A DNA stretch of 64,000 nucleotides, taken from the NCBI GenBank assembly GCA_041402045.1, contig JAWKSZ010000026.1:1-64000 (forward strand), given 5' to 3'. This document shows, piece after piece, positions 45,247 to 55,900 of the stretch. Position 1 is the stretch's first letter. Each line of letters begins with the position of its first letter. Both the position numbers and the translations under genes were made by a program. Origin of the DNA: JAGQRJ01 sp041402045. Its GTDB lineage: Bacteria; Planctomycetota; J058. The notes beneath the pieces were generated by a model, which had not been told where the DNA came from, searched no databases, and worked only from the letters and a program-made list of their open reading frames with translations.

Positions 45247-45306
45247 GGGCCTCGGCCGGGTCGCCTGGGCGGGCGGGCTGCGCTATCCTCCTCCGCGGGA
45301 GGCCGG

Positions 45307-46104
45307 ATGAGCGAGAGCAGCGAGGCGCCGCAGGCGTCCGAGGGCAGCGAGGCGACCGCCGGGGGCGAGCCCCTGGGTGCCGCGCCCGTTGAGGCTGGGG
45401 CCGCGTCGCCCGCGCCGGCGCTGCTCAGCGAGGCCGAGGCGGCCTACTCGATCCAGGAGCTCATGGAGGAGCTCAAGCGGCGCAAGCTGGCCCTGGACGG
45501 CATGCCCGACGGGCCGCGTCCCCCCGACGGCGCCAGCTACAAGCGGCGCACGTTCGTGGTGGACTTCCCCTTCCAGTTCTCCTACGTCGGCGTCTACCTC
45601 GCGACCTTCGCCCTCCTGGGCCTGGGCTTCGTGGCGCTGAACTTCGTGTTCCTCCGGATCATCGAGCGCGCGGCTCAGATCCAGAACCAGGGGCTCTACG
45701 ACCCCGAGGACGCGACCCTGCAGCTCGTGCTGCTGTTCAACTTCTGCTTCCTGATGCTGCTCCTGATCGGCATGGCGGTCTACGCGATCATTCAGAGCCA
45801 CCGCGTGGCGGGTCCGGTCTACCGCTTCAAGCGCTGCATGAGCCAGATCCTGCGCCGGGACTACGACTGGTTCCTGCGGCTCCGCAGCAAGGACTACCTC
45901 AAGGACCTCGCCGAGCACGTGAACGTGCTGAACGAGGCCCTCAAGGCCAAGGACGCCGTGGTCGCCGACGCGGCCCTCCGCCTGAACGACCTCAGCGAGG
46001 GCGCCAGCGACCCCGAGCTGGCCAAGCGGCTGCAAGAGGTGGCCGCGGATCTGGGCGACGTGGTGTTGCCGGTCCCCGAGCCGGCCCCCGAGGTCGGCGC
46101 CTGA
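45307..46104 (+). CDS. Two-helix membrane protein with HAMP-like segment
   Basis: After an acidic Ala/Glu-rich start, two transmembrane helices (about 100-120, VYLATFALLGLGFVALNFVFL; about 143-163, LVLLFNFCFLMLLLIGMAVYAII) flank a short outside loop. The second leads into SHRVAGPVYRFKRCMSQILRRDYDWFLRLRSKDYLKDLAEHVNVLNEAL, the pattern of a HAMP linker, then a short helical tail. It lacks any kinase or methyl-accepting output domain, so it is a bare sensor-transducer or a structural protein. ATG at 45307. The sigma/anti-sigma pair follows 125 bp later after a CCTAAGTCCTTAC motif. Confidence 0.75.
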   Translation: MSESSEAPQASEGSEATAGGEPLGAAPVEAGAASPAPALLSEAEAAYSIQELMEELKRRKLALDGMPDGPRPPDGASYKRRTFVVDFPFQFSYVGVYLATFALLGLGFVALNFVFLRIIERAAQIQNQGLYDPEDATLQLVLLFNFCFLMLLLIGMAVYAIIQSHRVAGPVYRFKRCMSQILRRDYDWFLRLRSKDYLKDLAEHVNVLNEALKAKDAVVADAALRLNDLSEGASDPELAKRLQEVAADLGDVVLPVPEPAPEVGA

Positions 46105-46228
46105 ACTCCAGCCGCGTCCGCTTGCCCTAAGTCCTTACGGGCCAGTCTGCTCGAGCTGCAAAGGACGACGGACTCCAGAAACCGGGAACCTTGCCGCGCC
46201 GGCCTGCGTCTGAAGGGAAAGGACAGCC

Positions 46229-46819
46229 ATGGGAGCGAAGGGTCAACAGCGGGACCAAGTCCTGATCGACCGGTCCAAGGCCGGCGATCGCGACGCGTTC
46301 TCCGAGCTCGTCCTCAAGTATCAGGAGCAGGTTCTGAACCTGGCGTATCGCCGGGTCGGAGACGAAGAAATGGCCCTCGACGTCGCACAAGAGAGCTTCC
46401 TCAAGGCCTACAAGGCCTTGCCGGGCTTCGTGGGCCACAGCGAGTTCTACACCTGGCTGTATCGGATCACGCTCAACCAGGCGACGAGCGCCCTGCGCAA
46501 GAGCGCGCGCCAGCCCAACCTCTCGATCAGCCCTCAGGACTCGGACCAGGACGGGATCGACCCGGTGGCGGCCGAGGACTACGACCCCCGGACCCTGGCC
46601 GCGAGCACCGACGAGCAAGAGCTCGTGCAGCGCGCGCTGACCCAGGTCGACGACGAATACGCCTCGGCGCTCGTGCTGCGCGAGATCGAGGGCCTGAGCT
46701 ACCAGGAGATCGCCGACGTGCTCGAGGTCCCCCTGGGCTCGGTCAAGTCCAAGATCCACCGCGGGCGTCTGGCGCTCAAGAACGCCCTGACCATGACCAA
46801 GGTCCAGAGGCCCTCGTGA
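46229..46819 (+). CDS. ECF RNA polymerase sigma factor
   Basis: Region 2 (about 20-90; DAFSELVLKYQEQVLNLAYRRVGDEEMALDVAQESFLKAY, FYTWLYRITLNQA) and region 4 (about 130-185; LVLREIEGLSYQEIADVLEVPLGSVKSKIHRGR) are complete, with no region 3, as in RpoE-like sigma-70 ECF factors. It directs RNA polymerase to a small stress regulon. The ATG at 46229 has GAAAGGA upstream. Its stop overlaps the next gene as GTGA, the usual layout with an anti-sigma factor. Confidence 0.93.
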   Translation: MGAKGQQRDQVLIDRSKAGDRDAFSELVLKYQEQVLNLAYRRVGDEEMALDVAQESFLKAYKALPGFVGHSEFYTWLYRITLNQATSALRKSARQPNLSISPQDSDQDGIDPVAAEDYDPRTLAASTDEQELVQRALTQVDDEYASALVLREIEGLSYQEIADVLEVPLGSVKSKIHRGRLALKNALTMTKVQRPS

Positions 46820-47847
46820 GCGAGCCGATCGACGACTACACGGACTTCGGCGACGAGCTGAGCGAGGCGGAGCGCGAGGAGCTCCTGCGCGACCGCGCCG
46901 CCGTCGAGCAGGTCGTGCGTCAGGTCCAGGGCCTCCCGCGCCTGAAGGTCCCCGTCGACTTCCGCGCCCGGGTCATGGCCGGCGTGGTCGGCGCGACCCA
47001 GGAGCAGCCCCCCTCCCTGGAGGCCGAGGACTGGGACCCCGATCAGGTGCTCGCGGAGAGCCCCGCGTTGCTGGCGGTGGTCGAGCGCCTGCGCGCGCTG
47101 CCCCGGCTGGTCGTGCCCCGGGGCTTCCTCTCGCGGATCCTGAGCGAGATCGACGAGCTCGAGCTCACCCGCCAGCGCGACGCGCACCGCGAGCGCCTGG
47201 AGCGCCGCGGCGGCGGCGGCTGGCGGCAGGGAGTGCTGCGCCTGAGCCAGGCCGCGGGGTTCTTGCTCCTGATCGGCCTCGGCGCGACCTGGACCGCGCC
47301 CGAGCACCACTCGGTGACGCGCCCCGACTACTTCTCCCCCGAGCCGTTCAACGCGGGCGTGTCCGGACTCGCCGGCGAGTCGGTCGGCGCCAACGCCGAC
47401 GAGGCCGCGCTCCCAGCGCTGCCCGGCGGCCCCTACGACGCCGAGGTCGAGCTGCGGGCCGGGGTCGACCTCGAACGCGCCGGCGCCGCGGTGCAGGGCG
47501 TGGTGGGTCGCTTCGCTCAGCGGATCGAGGGCCAGCGCCAGGGCGGCGCCTGGGGCTGGGTGATCCAGGTCCGCGCCGACGCCACCGACGACCTCTACCG
47601 CGCCCTGGCCGCGACCTCCGAGGTCCGGGTGGACGCCGACGACCAGCGCGCCCTGCTGCAGGTCAACCGCGAGCAGGACCAGGTCGAGCTCAAGAACGGC
47701 GTGATCTACGTGGGGCGCCTGAGCCAGGCCGGGCGCGAGGTGGTGCTGGACGCGGGCAGCGTCGAGCGGCGCTTCCCGCGCCAGGACGTGCTCGACACCC
47801 GCTCCGCCGGCGACCTGCGCCGGGTGCGGATCGACCTCCGCCGCTAG
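46816..47847 (+). CDS. Probable anti-sigma factor, single-pass membrane protein
   Basis: The cytoplasmic N terminus (about 1-145) is acidic and helical with two similar LP(R)L(K/V)VP segments (GLPRLKVPVDFRARVM and ALPRLVVPRGFLSRIL), an internal duplication. One helix (about 147-162, LSQAAGFLLLIGLGATW) leads to a 180-residue outside domain (YDAEVELRAGVDLERAGAAVQGVVGRF). No classic zinc HxxxCxxC motif is seen. Assignment rests on the GTGA overlap with the ECF sigma gene and topology. It would hold the sigma factor until an envelope signal arrives. Confidence 0.7.
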   Translation: MSEPIDDYTDFGDELSEAEREELLRDRAAVEQVVRQVQGLPRLKVPVDFRARVMAGVVGATQEQPPSLEAEDWDPDQVLAESPALLAVVERLRALPRLVVPRGFLSRILSEIDELELTRQRDAHRERLERRGGGGWRQGVLRLSQAAGFLLLIGLGATWTAPEHHSVTRPDYFSPEPFNAGVSGLAGESVGANADEAALPALPGGPYDAEVELRAGVDLERAGAAVQGVVGRFAQRIEGQRQGGAWGWVIQVRADATDDLYRALAATSEVRVDADDQRALLQVNREQDQVELKNGVIYVGRLSQAGREVVLDAGSVERRFPRQDVLDTRSAGDLRRVRIDLRR

Positions 47848-47853
47848 CGCTGC

Positions 47854-48600
47854 TTACTTGCCGCGGGCGAGCCGCGTGGCGAGGGTCGCGTCGAGGCCCG
47901 CCTCGCGGATCCGGCGCGCGGTGGTCTCGTGGTCGTAGTCCTCGCGGACCCAGGTGAAGCGCCACTGCTTGAGGTCCATGACCCCGAACGCGGTCTTGGC
48001 CACCCCGTCGCGGGGCTGGCCCACGCTCCCCGGGTTGATCAGGTAGGTCGTGTTGCGGTCGAGCTCGACGGTGCGCGTGCTGTCGAAGCGGCTCTCGATC
48101 TTGCCGCGGGCGATCAGCATGGGCAGGTGGCTGTGCCCGAAGAAGCAGATCCGGATCCCGGGGAAGTAGTCCTCCATGTGGCGCAGGCTGCCGGAGACCA
48201 CGTTCTTGCGGAAGATGTACTCGTCGGGGTCGCGGGGCGAGCCGTGGGCCAGGAGGAAGGTGTCCTCGTAGACGTGGTAGTCCGGGAGCGAGCGCAGCCA
48301 GTCGAGGTACTGCTCGCTGAGCTGGTCGCGGGTCCAGTGAATGACCTCGAGCTTCTCCTCCTTGACGCCGCGGGCGGGCTCGCCGAGCACGTAGCGCTCG
48401 TGGTTGCCCTTGAGCGCGAAGGTGCAGCGCTCCCAGGTGAGGTAGGTCACCTCCACCGGGTTGGCGTTGTAGCCGATGATGTCGCCCAGGCAGATCAGGT
48501 GCTTGACCTCGTGGCGGTCGAGCCAGTTGATCGCGACCTTGAGCGCCTCGAAGTTGCTGTGGAGGTCGGAGATCACCCCGACTTTGTCCGGTAAGCCCAC
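47854..48600 (-). CDS. YfcE/MJ0936-type metallophosphoesterase
   Basis: All five phosphoesterase motifs are visible: GVISDLHSNFEAL (D-x-H), LGDIIGYN (GD), LKGNHERY (GNH), LLAHGSP (H) and FFGHSHLPM (GHxH). These bind two metal ions; enzymes of this group hydrolyse phosphodiesters, often of unknown natural substrate. Length (248 residues) fits. GTG start at 48600. It is convergent with the anti-sigma gene (6 bp apart) and divergent from the kinase gene. Confidence 0.92.
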   Translation of the reverse strand: MGLPDKVGVISDLHSNFEALKVAINWLDRHEVKHLICLGDIIGYNANPVEVTYLTWERCTFALKGNHERYVLGEPARGVKEEKLEVIHWTRDQLSEQYLDWLRSLPDYHVYEDTFLLAHGSPRDPDEYIFRKNVVSGSLRHMEDYFPGIRICFFGHSHLPMLIARGKIESRFDSTRTVELDRNTTYLINPGSVGQPRDGVAKTAFGVMDLKQWRFTWVREDYDHETTARRIREAGLDATLATRLARGK

Positions 48601-48707
48601 GTGTGCCCCCGCTGGATCGTGGGTGAATCGTATCGCGACGCGACGCAGGGCGAAACGTCGGGCCCGGCCGACCCCCGCTCGCCGGAGACGGCGCTAAGAT
48701 CTCGCGC

Positions 48708-51700
48708 ATGTCCAGCGCGGGCGACGACCTCCCGGACCTCGGTCCACGCTTCACCCCCCGACGGCGCCTCGCCCGCGGGGGCCAGGCCGAGGTGTTCGAG
48801 GCCGACGACGCCGAGCGCGACCAGCGCTGCGCCGTCAAGCTCCTGGCCGCCGAGCTCCCCGAGGAGCACGTCGAGCGCTTTCGGCGGGAGGTCGAGCTGG
48901 CCGAGTCCCTGGGCGCGCACCCGGGGATCGTCGCGGTCTACGCCGCCGGGGTGACCCCCGAGCGCCGGCCCTACTGCGCCATGGACCTCGTGCTGGGCGA
49001 GACCCTCGACGACCGGATCGACGAGGGCCGGGCCACGACCCGCGGCGGCGTGCTGGCGCTGATCGACGTAGCCCACGCCCTGAGCCACGCCCACGCGCGG
49101 GGGGTGATCCACCGCGACGTGAAGCCGGCCAACGTGCTCCTCGACGGCGCCGGGCGCGCGCGGCTCACGGACTTCGGGATCTCCAAGGCCCTGGGCCAGG
49201 AGGGGCTGACCCAGACCGGGCAGAGCCTGGGGAGCCCCTGCTACATGGCGCCGGAGCAGGTCTCCGACAGCAAGCGCGTGGACGCGCGCACCGACGTCTA
49301 CGGGCTCGGCGCCTGCCTGTATCAGCTCCTGACCCGCTACCGACCCTTCGAGCGCCCGAGCGTCATGGAGGTCCTGCGCGCGGTGATCGAGGAGGACGTG
49401 ATCCCGCCTCGCGAGCGCGACCCCGACGCCGACCCCGAGCTCGCGGCGCTGTGCCTGGAGGCCCTGGCCAAGGACCCCGACGCGCGCCCGCAGAGCGCGG
49501 AGGCCTTCGCCGCGCGGCTGCGGGGGTGGCTCGAGTCCCACCCCCCGGAGCTGCCGCGGGACGAGCGCTACGGGGTCACGATCGCCGGGAAATACACGCT
49601 GCTCGAGCGCCTGGGGCGCGGCGGCTTCGGCGCGGTGTATCGCGCGCGGCAGGAGGTCGACGGGCGCCTGGTCGCGCTCAAGCTCCTGCACCCGCGCTGG
49701 GCGAGCGCCCCCGAGGCGCGTCAGCGCTTCCTGCGCGAGGTGGCCGCGGCCCAGGCCTTCGTGCACAAGCACGCGGTGCAGGTGCGCGACTACGGCAGCG
49801 CCGACGACGGGAGCCTCTACCTCAGCATGGACCTCGCGCCGGGCGAGACCCTGCGCGAGCTCCTGCGCCGCGAGGGCAAGCTCCCCCCCGCCGAGGCCCT
49901 GGCCCTGGCGCGGCAGGTGCTCGACGCCCTGGCCGAGGCCCAGGACGCGGGGATCGTGCACCGCGACCTCAAGCCCGAGAACCTCATGGTCGACAGCGGC
50001 CCCCAGGGGCTGCAGGTGCGGATCCTGGACTTCGGGATCGCCAAGGCGATCGACGAGGTCCGCCAGGGCGACGGCGGCGAGGAGGGGATCACGGCCACCG
50101 GCCAGGCCCTGGGGACCCTGCGCTACATGAGCCCGGAGCAGGCCGCCGGCGACCCGGTCGACGGGCGCAGCGACCTCTACGCCCTGAGCACCGTGCTCTA
50201 CGAGTGCCTCGCCGGGCGCGCGCCCCTCGAGGCCGAGAGCGCGCAGCGCTTCTTGTGGAGGCTGGCGACCGCGGAGCCGCCGCCCCTCGGCCCCCACTGC
50301 CCCACCGCGCCGCGGCAACTGATCGTGGCGATCGAGCAGAACCTGGCCAAGGACCGCGAGCAGCGGCACCCCGACGCGCGCGCCTTCCGCCAGGCGCTGA
50401 GCGGGCTGACCCTCGCGCCCACGGTCCGCGGACCCGAGGAGCCCGCCGCGGCCCCGACGCCGCGCCCGCGGATCGAGCCCTCGGGGGCGACGACCCGCCC
50501 CGAGCCCCGGGCCAGCGCCGAGGGCAAGCCTCTGGACGTGCTCCTCGGCGGCGACCCTCGTCCCGGGGTGCCGTGGCCGATCTTCGCCGCGATCCCGCTG
50601 GTCCTGTTCGCGCTCGTGGTTCTGCTGGACCCCTTCGGCTGGCGCTCGGCGCCCGCGCCCTTGCCGACGAGCGGCCCCGAGCTGTCGCTGCTCGCGCCGA
50701 GCGAGGGCAGGCGGGCTCGCCCCTCGAGGTGCGCGGGCGGGTGCGCGGCGCGCGGACCCTCGCCGTCGAGCTCGACGGGCGCGAGGTCGCGGGTGAGCTG
50801 CTCGAGGGGGTCGGCACCGCGTTCCGCTTCAGCGTGGTGATCCCTGCCGGGGAGCACACGCTGGAGGTGGTCGCCGACTCGGACGCGGGCAGCGAGCGGA
50901 TCTCGCGCCGCGTGCGGGGCCCCGCGGAGCCGAACCTCCCGCTGCGGGTGACCGTGCTCAGCCCGCGGGACGGCGCCTGGCTGGCGGTGACCCCGGCCGA
51001 GGTCCGCGGGCAGCTCGTGCCGCCGCGCGCCGGGGAGGTCGACGTCGCCGGCGCCACGCACGAGGTCGGGGAGGACGGCGTCTTCGTGGTGCGAGTGCCC
51101 CTCGAGCCCGGGCCCAACGTGATCCCGATCCGAGTGACCGGGGTCGAGGGCGCGCCGGAGACGACCCTCACCCTGAACTACGACGAGACCCCGCCGCGGC
51201 TCGAGCTCGAGGACCCGCCCGCCGGGCTGCAGACCCCGGCCAGCCGGGTGCTGTTCCGCGGGCGGGTGCAGCAGGCGACGGCGCTCGCGATCAACGGCCA
51301 GGCGGTCCCCCTGACCCGGGGCGAGTTCGACGTGGCGCTGCCCCTCGAGCTCGGCGAGAACCTGTTCGAGCTCGTGCTCTCGGACCCCGAGCAGGGCGGG
51401 AGCGAGCTCAAGGTCGTGCGGGTGGTCACGCGGATCCCCGACGACGTCGAGCCCCCGCCGTGGATGCCCGAGGGGATCGAGGATCTGCACCACGGCACGT
51501 TCAAGAACGTGAAGGACGGGAGCGAGCTGGTCTACGTGCCCGCGACCGCCTTCGACATGGGGCGCAACCACACCGAGGACCAGGCCCCGCGGCGCCGGGT
51601 GCGGATCACCCACGCGCTGTTCGTCGGCAAGTACGAGGTCACCTGGGGTCAATACCGCGCGTTCTGCGCGGCGACGGGGCGCGCGGAGCCGCCGACGAGC

Positions 51701-52243
51701 CTGACCCTCGACCCCGCCGGGCGCTTCGTCCCCAGCGACCAGCACCCGGTCTACAACGTGAGCTGGAACGACGCCCACGCCTACGCCACCTGGGCCGGGC
51801 TGCGGCTCCTGACCGAGGCCGAGTGGGAGGCGGTGGCCGGCGGCTCGCGCAACTACACCTACCCCTGGGGGCCGGAGCTGCCGCCGCTGGGGGTCTCGGT
51901 GGCGAACGTGGCCCCCGAGCTCACCGGCTGGAGCGCGGTCCGCGACGACGGCTACCCCTTCCCTACGCCGGTGGGGACCTTCCCCAAGGGCGCGTCCCTG
52001 CCCTACGGGCTGCTCGACATGGCCGGCAACGTGCACGAGTGGGTCAGCGATCGCTACGCCCGGGGCTACGACCCCCAGGACACGCGGAACCCCCAGGGGC
52101 CGAGTGAAGGCGGCCTGCGGGTGTTCCGCGGCGGCTCGTGGCAGGACCGCCTGGCCAAGTGCGACGTGCTCACCCGCCGCGCGGCGGAGCCCGGCTACGC
52201 CCACGACCACCTCGGCTTCCGGGTGTGCGTCAGCGGGCGCTAG
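48708..52243 (+). CDS. Double Ser/Thr kinase-TM-Ig-like-FGE/SUMF1 receptor (one frameshift)
   Basis: Two complete Hanks-type kinase domains lie in tandem: the first (about 13-270) with HRDVKPAN and DFGISK, the second (about 290-555) with LGRGGFGAVY, HRDLKPEN and DFGIAK. A transmembrane helix (about 622-645) is followed by Ig-like beta domains outside the membrane and a C-terminal formylglycine-generating-enzyme-like domain (from about 51510: FVGKYEVTWGQYRAFC, LLTEAEWEAVAGG, DMAGNVHEWVSDRY, FRGGSW, LGFRVC). Kinase-FGE fusions are typical of Planctomycetota; two kinase domains in one chain are less common. A missing base near 50705 (GGG run) shifts the frame at the membrane-Ig junction. ATG at 48708, 107 bp from the divergent phosphoesterase. 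Confidence 0.88.
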
Positions 52244-52337
52244 TACTAGCCTTTCCGAAAGCTCGGCGCTGGCTGGCCGATTTCTCGCTGCGGGGCGCCG
52301 TTTGCGTCGGCGGCACGGCCATTGCGCTGCGCGCGGC

Positions 52338-52736
52338 ATGAAGCTCTTCGCGCGCCTGGCGCCGCTGGTCCTGATCGCGATCCTGGTGCAGAAGCTGCTC
52401 GAGCTGCGCTGGCCGAAGCTGCGCCTCGAGCCGCTCCCCGGGCCGCGGCGTACGCTCCTGATCTTCGCGCTGGAGGCGCCGCGCGGAGACGGGCTGTGGA
52501 CGGACGAGGCCCCGCGCACGACCCAGGGGTTCTCCGATCGTCCCCTCGCCTGGCGCGTGCCCCCCGGCAGCTATTGGCTCTACGCCGTCGAGACGGGCGA
52601 CCTCGACACCACGCTCCCGCTGCGCGAGCTCTGCCGCGCCGCCGGGGATCAGCTGCGCGACGCCGAGCTGCGCTTTCGCACCGACCCGGACGCGCTCCTC
52701 GAGCTCCCGGGAAACCCCCGGCGCGCGGGCGGCTAG
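52338..52736 (+). CDS. Small membrane-anchored protein, function unknown
   Basis: The 132-residue protein has an N-terminal hydrophobic helix (LFARLAPLVLIAILVQKLL), then a soluble part with LLIFALEAPRGDGLWTD and LAWRVPPGSYWLYAVETGD, suggesting a small beta domain like the carboxypeptidase-regulatory fold. I recognise no family. The ATG at 52338 begins the hydrophobic helix. It lies between the kinase-receptor and the giant CAP protein on the same strand. Confidence 0.6.
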   Translation: MKLFARLAPLVLIAILVQKLLELRWPKLRLEPLPGPRRTLLIFALEAPRGDGLWTDEAPRTTQGFSDRPLAWRVPPGSYWLYAVETGDLDTTLPLRELCRAAGDQLRDAELRFRTDPDALLELPGNPRRAGG

Positions 52737-52917
52737 CGACCGGCACGGCAGCGCAAGCACTTAGAGCGGCCGCGACGGACGTAACCAACAGTCCACGGGT
52801 GAGTTGCGTTATTACATGCGCATGGCAGAGGCAGCCTTGCCGTTTAGACGGCTGGAGGCCAGCATTCATGCCTGCGAGCGACCACCAGCGGCCCAGCGGG
52901 CCTTGTCGGGACTGCAC

Positions 52918-55900
52918 ATGGACGAGCGTCGACTGACGGCCTGGTTGATCACCGAGCGGGTGCTCACCTCCGACCAAGCGAAGACCGCCCTCGAGGAACA
53001 GATCCGGCTCCAACGCCGCGGCAAGCCCATGGACATCCTGGGCGTCGCGCGCCACCTCAAGCTGCTCTCCGACGAGCGCGTGCTCGAGGTCCTCGAGCAG
53101 ACCGGCTACCGCCCGCCCAACGGCAACGGCGCGCACACGGAGGAGGCCGTGGTGGCCGAGGTCGTGGAAGAGGGCGCGGTCGTGGCCGAGGTCGTGGAAG
53201 AGGGCGCCGTCGTGGCCGAGGCCGTCGACACCGTCGAGCTGCCTGACGACGTGCTGGCCTCGGCGGAGATCCCGGCGGACCGCTCCGCCGAGCTCGATCC
53301 GGTGCCGGGCCTCGACGAGCGCAAGCTGACCGCGCGCCTGATCACCGGCGGCGTGCTCAGCCCGGCCCAGGTCAAGCACACCCTCGAGGAGCAGATCCGC
53401 CTGCAGCGCGGCGGCCAGCTCGAGGACGTGGTCGCGGTCGCCCAGCGCCTGGGGTATCTGACCCCGAGCCAGGCCCACGAGATCCGCAGCGGCGTGGTCG
53501 GCGGCGAGGCGAGCAACGAAGCGCCCCCGCTGCCCACGCGCCCGGCCAACGCGCCGCGCAGCGAGCGCGAGCTCGCGAGCTGGCTGGTCAAGGACGGGGC
53601 CCTGACCTCGGAGCAGGTCATGGACGCCCTCGACCGCCAGCTCGAGGCCCAGCGCGACGGCCAGCGCCTGGACCTGCTCGCGGTCCTGCGCCAGCAGGGC
53701 GTGCTCACCGACGTGCAGCTCCTCGACGTGCTCGAGCGCTCGGGCTACCGCCCCGAAGGCGCCGAGTCCGCCGACGTCGCCGACGCGAGCGAGGAGGAGC
53801 TCGACGCCGACGCCAGCGAGGAAGAGCTGCAGGCCGTGGGCCGGCGACGCGGGCGCCGCGGGCGCTCGTCGGCCGCCGGGCACCGCGCCGCGCGCCGCGC
53901 CCCGGGCGCGGGCGGCGGCGTGGGCGGCCTCGCCGCCGCGGGCGGTGTGGCGTTCCTGGTCCTGATCGCGGTCGGGATCGGCATGAACTCCCAGGGCAAG
54001 AAGCCCTCGGGCTCGAGCGCCTCGAGCGGCGGCGGCGTCGTCGTCGACGACGGCCCGGTGGTCGTGGACGACCCGCAGGCCGCGCGCCTGGCCCGCGACC
54101 TGCGCGTGCTCGTGGCCAACGCCCAGGCCTACGGCGGGGGCGAGTCGTCGGCCAAGCGGATCCGCAGCCTGATCGAGGAGCTCAAGCAGAAGCCCATGAC
54201 GGTGACCCAGGCCCAGCTCCTGGACCGCGCCGAGCAGGTGGCCAAGGAGCTCGAGGACCCGGGGGGCAAGAAGGCCCTCGCCAAGCGGATCGACGGCGAG
54301 TGGGAGCGCCTGGCCAGCGAGTTCGTCTCGGTGGTCAGCGAGTGCCTGCTCCAGCGCCGCTCGCCGATCCACATGGGCGCCGAGAGCGTGCGCAACATGG
54401 ACCTGCGCGAGGTCCTCGGCAAGCAGCTGCGCGAGGTCGAGGGCGGCGGGCCCCAGGCGGTGCTCGGGCTCGTGGCCTCCGACGACCTGCACCCGATCCT
54501 GGGGGTGGGCGGCTACGACGGCCTCCTGGGCGCGATCCAGGACGCCCCGCCCGAGCTGCGGGAGACCGAGCTCTGGAAGTCCAAGTGGTCGACGATCGTG
54601 CCGCACCTCGAGCGCCTGCGCGGGGTGGCCGACGCCTACGGGCAGGCCCTGATCGGCGCCGAGATCGCGGCCGAGGTCGGCAACCACGAGAGCGCGCTGA
54701 AGGGGTTCCAGGGCGGCGAGTACGCCCAGGACCCCTGGTTCGTGGCCGCCAAGCAGTTCCTGAACGAGCCCGAGGTCGTGGCGAGCTTCCAGCGGACCAA
54801 GGAGCTCTGGGAGCGCGGCGGCGACCCCGGCCCGACCGGCGGCGGCGCGGTCGCCGGCGGCGGACGCCCGCGGCCCACCGGCGGCGAGAGCAGCGCCGGG
54901 ACCCCGGCCACGATCGCGCGGATCGGCGGCACCTGGCAGGAGCGCTTCCTGCAGCTCGAGGGCGAGTACCGCAAGGCCACCGACGCCCAGCGCCCGGGCT
55001 ACACCAGCCAGCTGGGCGAGGTCCTCGACGAGACCCTCGGCCTGTGCCGCACCGACTTCGCCACCTGCCGCGAGATCGTGCGCTTCTACGACGCCCACGA
55101 GCGCGTGTTCAAGGACGAGGCCGGGCTGCAGGCCAAGCTCAAGGACCACCACCAGCTCTACTTCGACGGCGAGTTCGCCGCGGCCTCGGGCCCCATGAGC
55201 TTCCGCGCGCTGGACGCCTGTGCGACGGGCACGGCTACGTGGCCTGGCAGTCCAAGCTCAAGCCCTTCCTGCGGCTGCTTGCCCGGCCAACGACCGCGCC
55301 GCCCGTGCCCGCGAGGGCAAGCGCCAGGAGCGCGCCCAGGTGATCGCGACCGTGCGCGAGTTCGAGGGCAAGCGCCTCGAGAGCGTGGAGGAGGGCCTCG
55401 ACAGCGTGATCAAGTGGCTGCGCCGGCGGAGCTACGCCCCCGACGCGGTCAAGAAGCAGCTCGACGAGATCATCGCCCGCGGCGTCGAGCGCGCCGGCAA
55501 CGTGGTCAGCGGCAAGCGCCTGCGCGCCCAGCTCCAGAGCCTGGCCCACACGCCCGACGAGGACGAGAAGAAGCTGCAGAGCGCCTACGAGAAGCAGCTC
55601 CAGGGCGTGATCGACGCCGCGGTCAAGGACTCGCTGAAGGCGGTCGAGCGCTGCCTCGCGGCCAACGAGCCGGGGCTGGCCTTCGACCTGTTCGCCTACA
55701 TTCTGCGCCTGGACCCCGAGAACGAGCGCGCGCACAAGGCGCTCGGCCACGAGGAGGTCAAGGGCAAGTGGGCCGAGCTCACCGACAAGCGCTGGCTGCG
55801 CAAGTTCGACGCGCTGCAGCTCAAGAACGGCCTGGCCTGGCACCCCGAGCTGGCCTGGATCAAGCTCGAGGAGAAGGCCCGCTACGAGAAGGGCGAGGTC

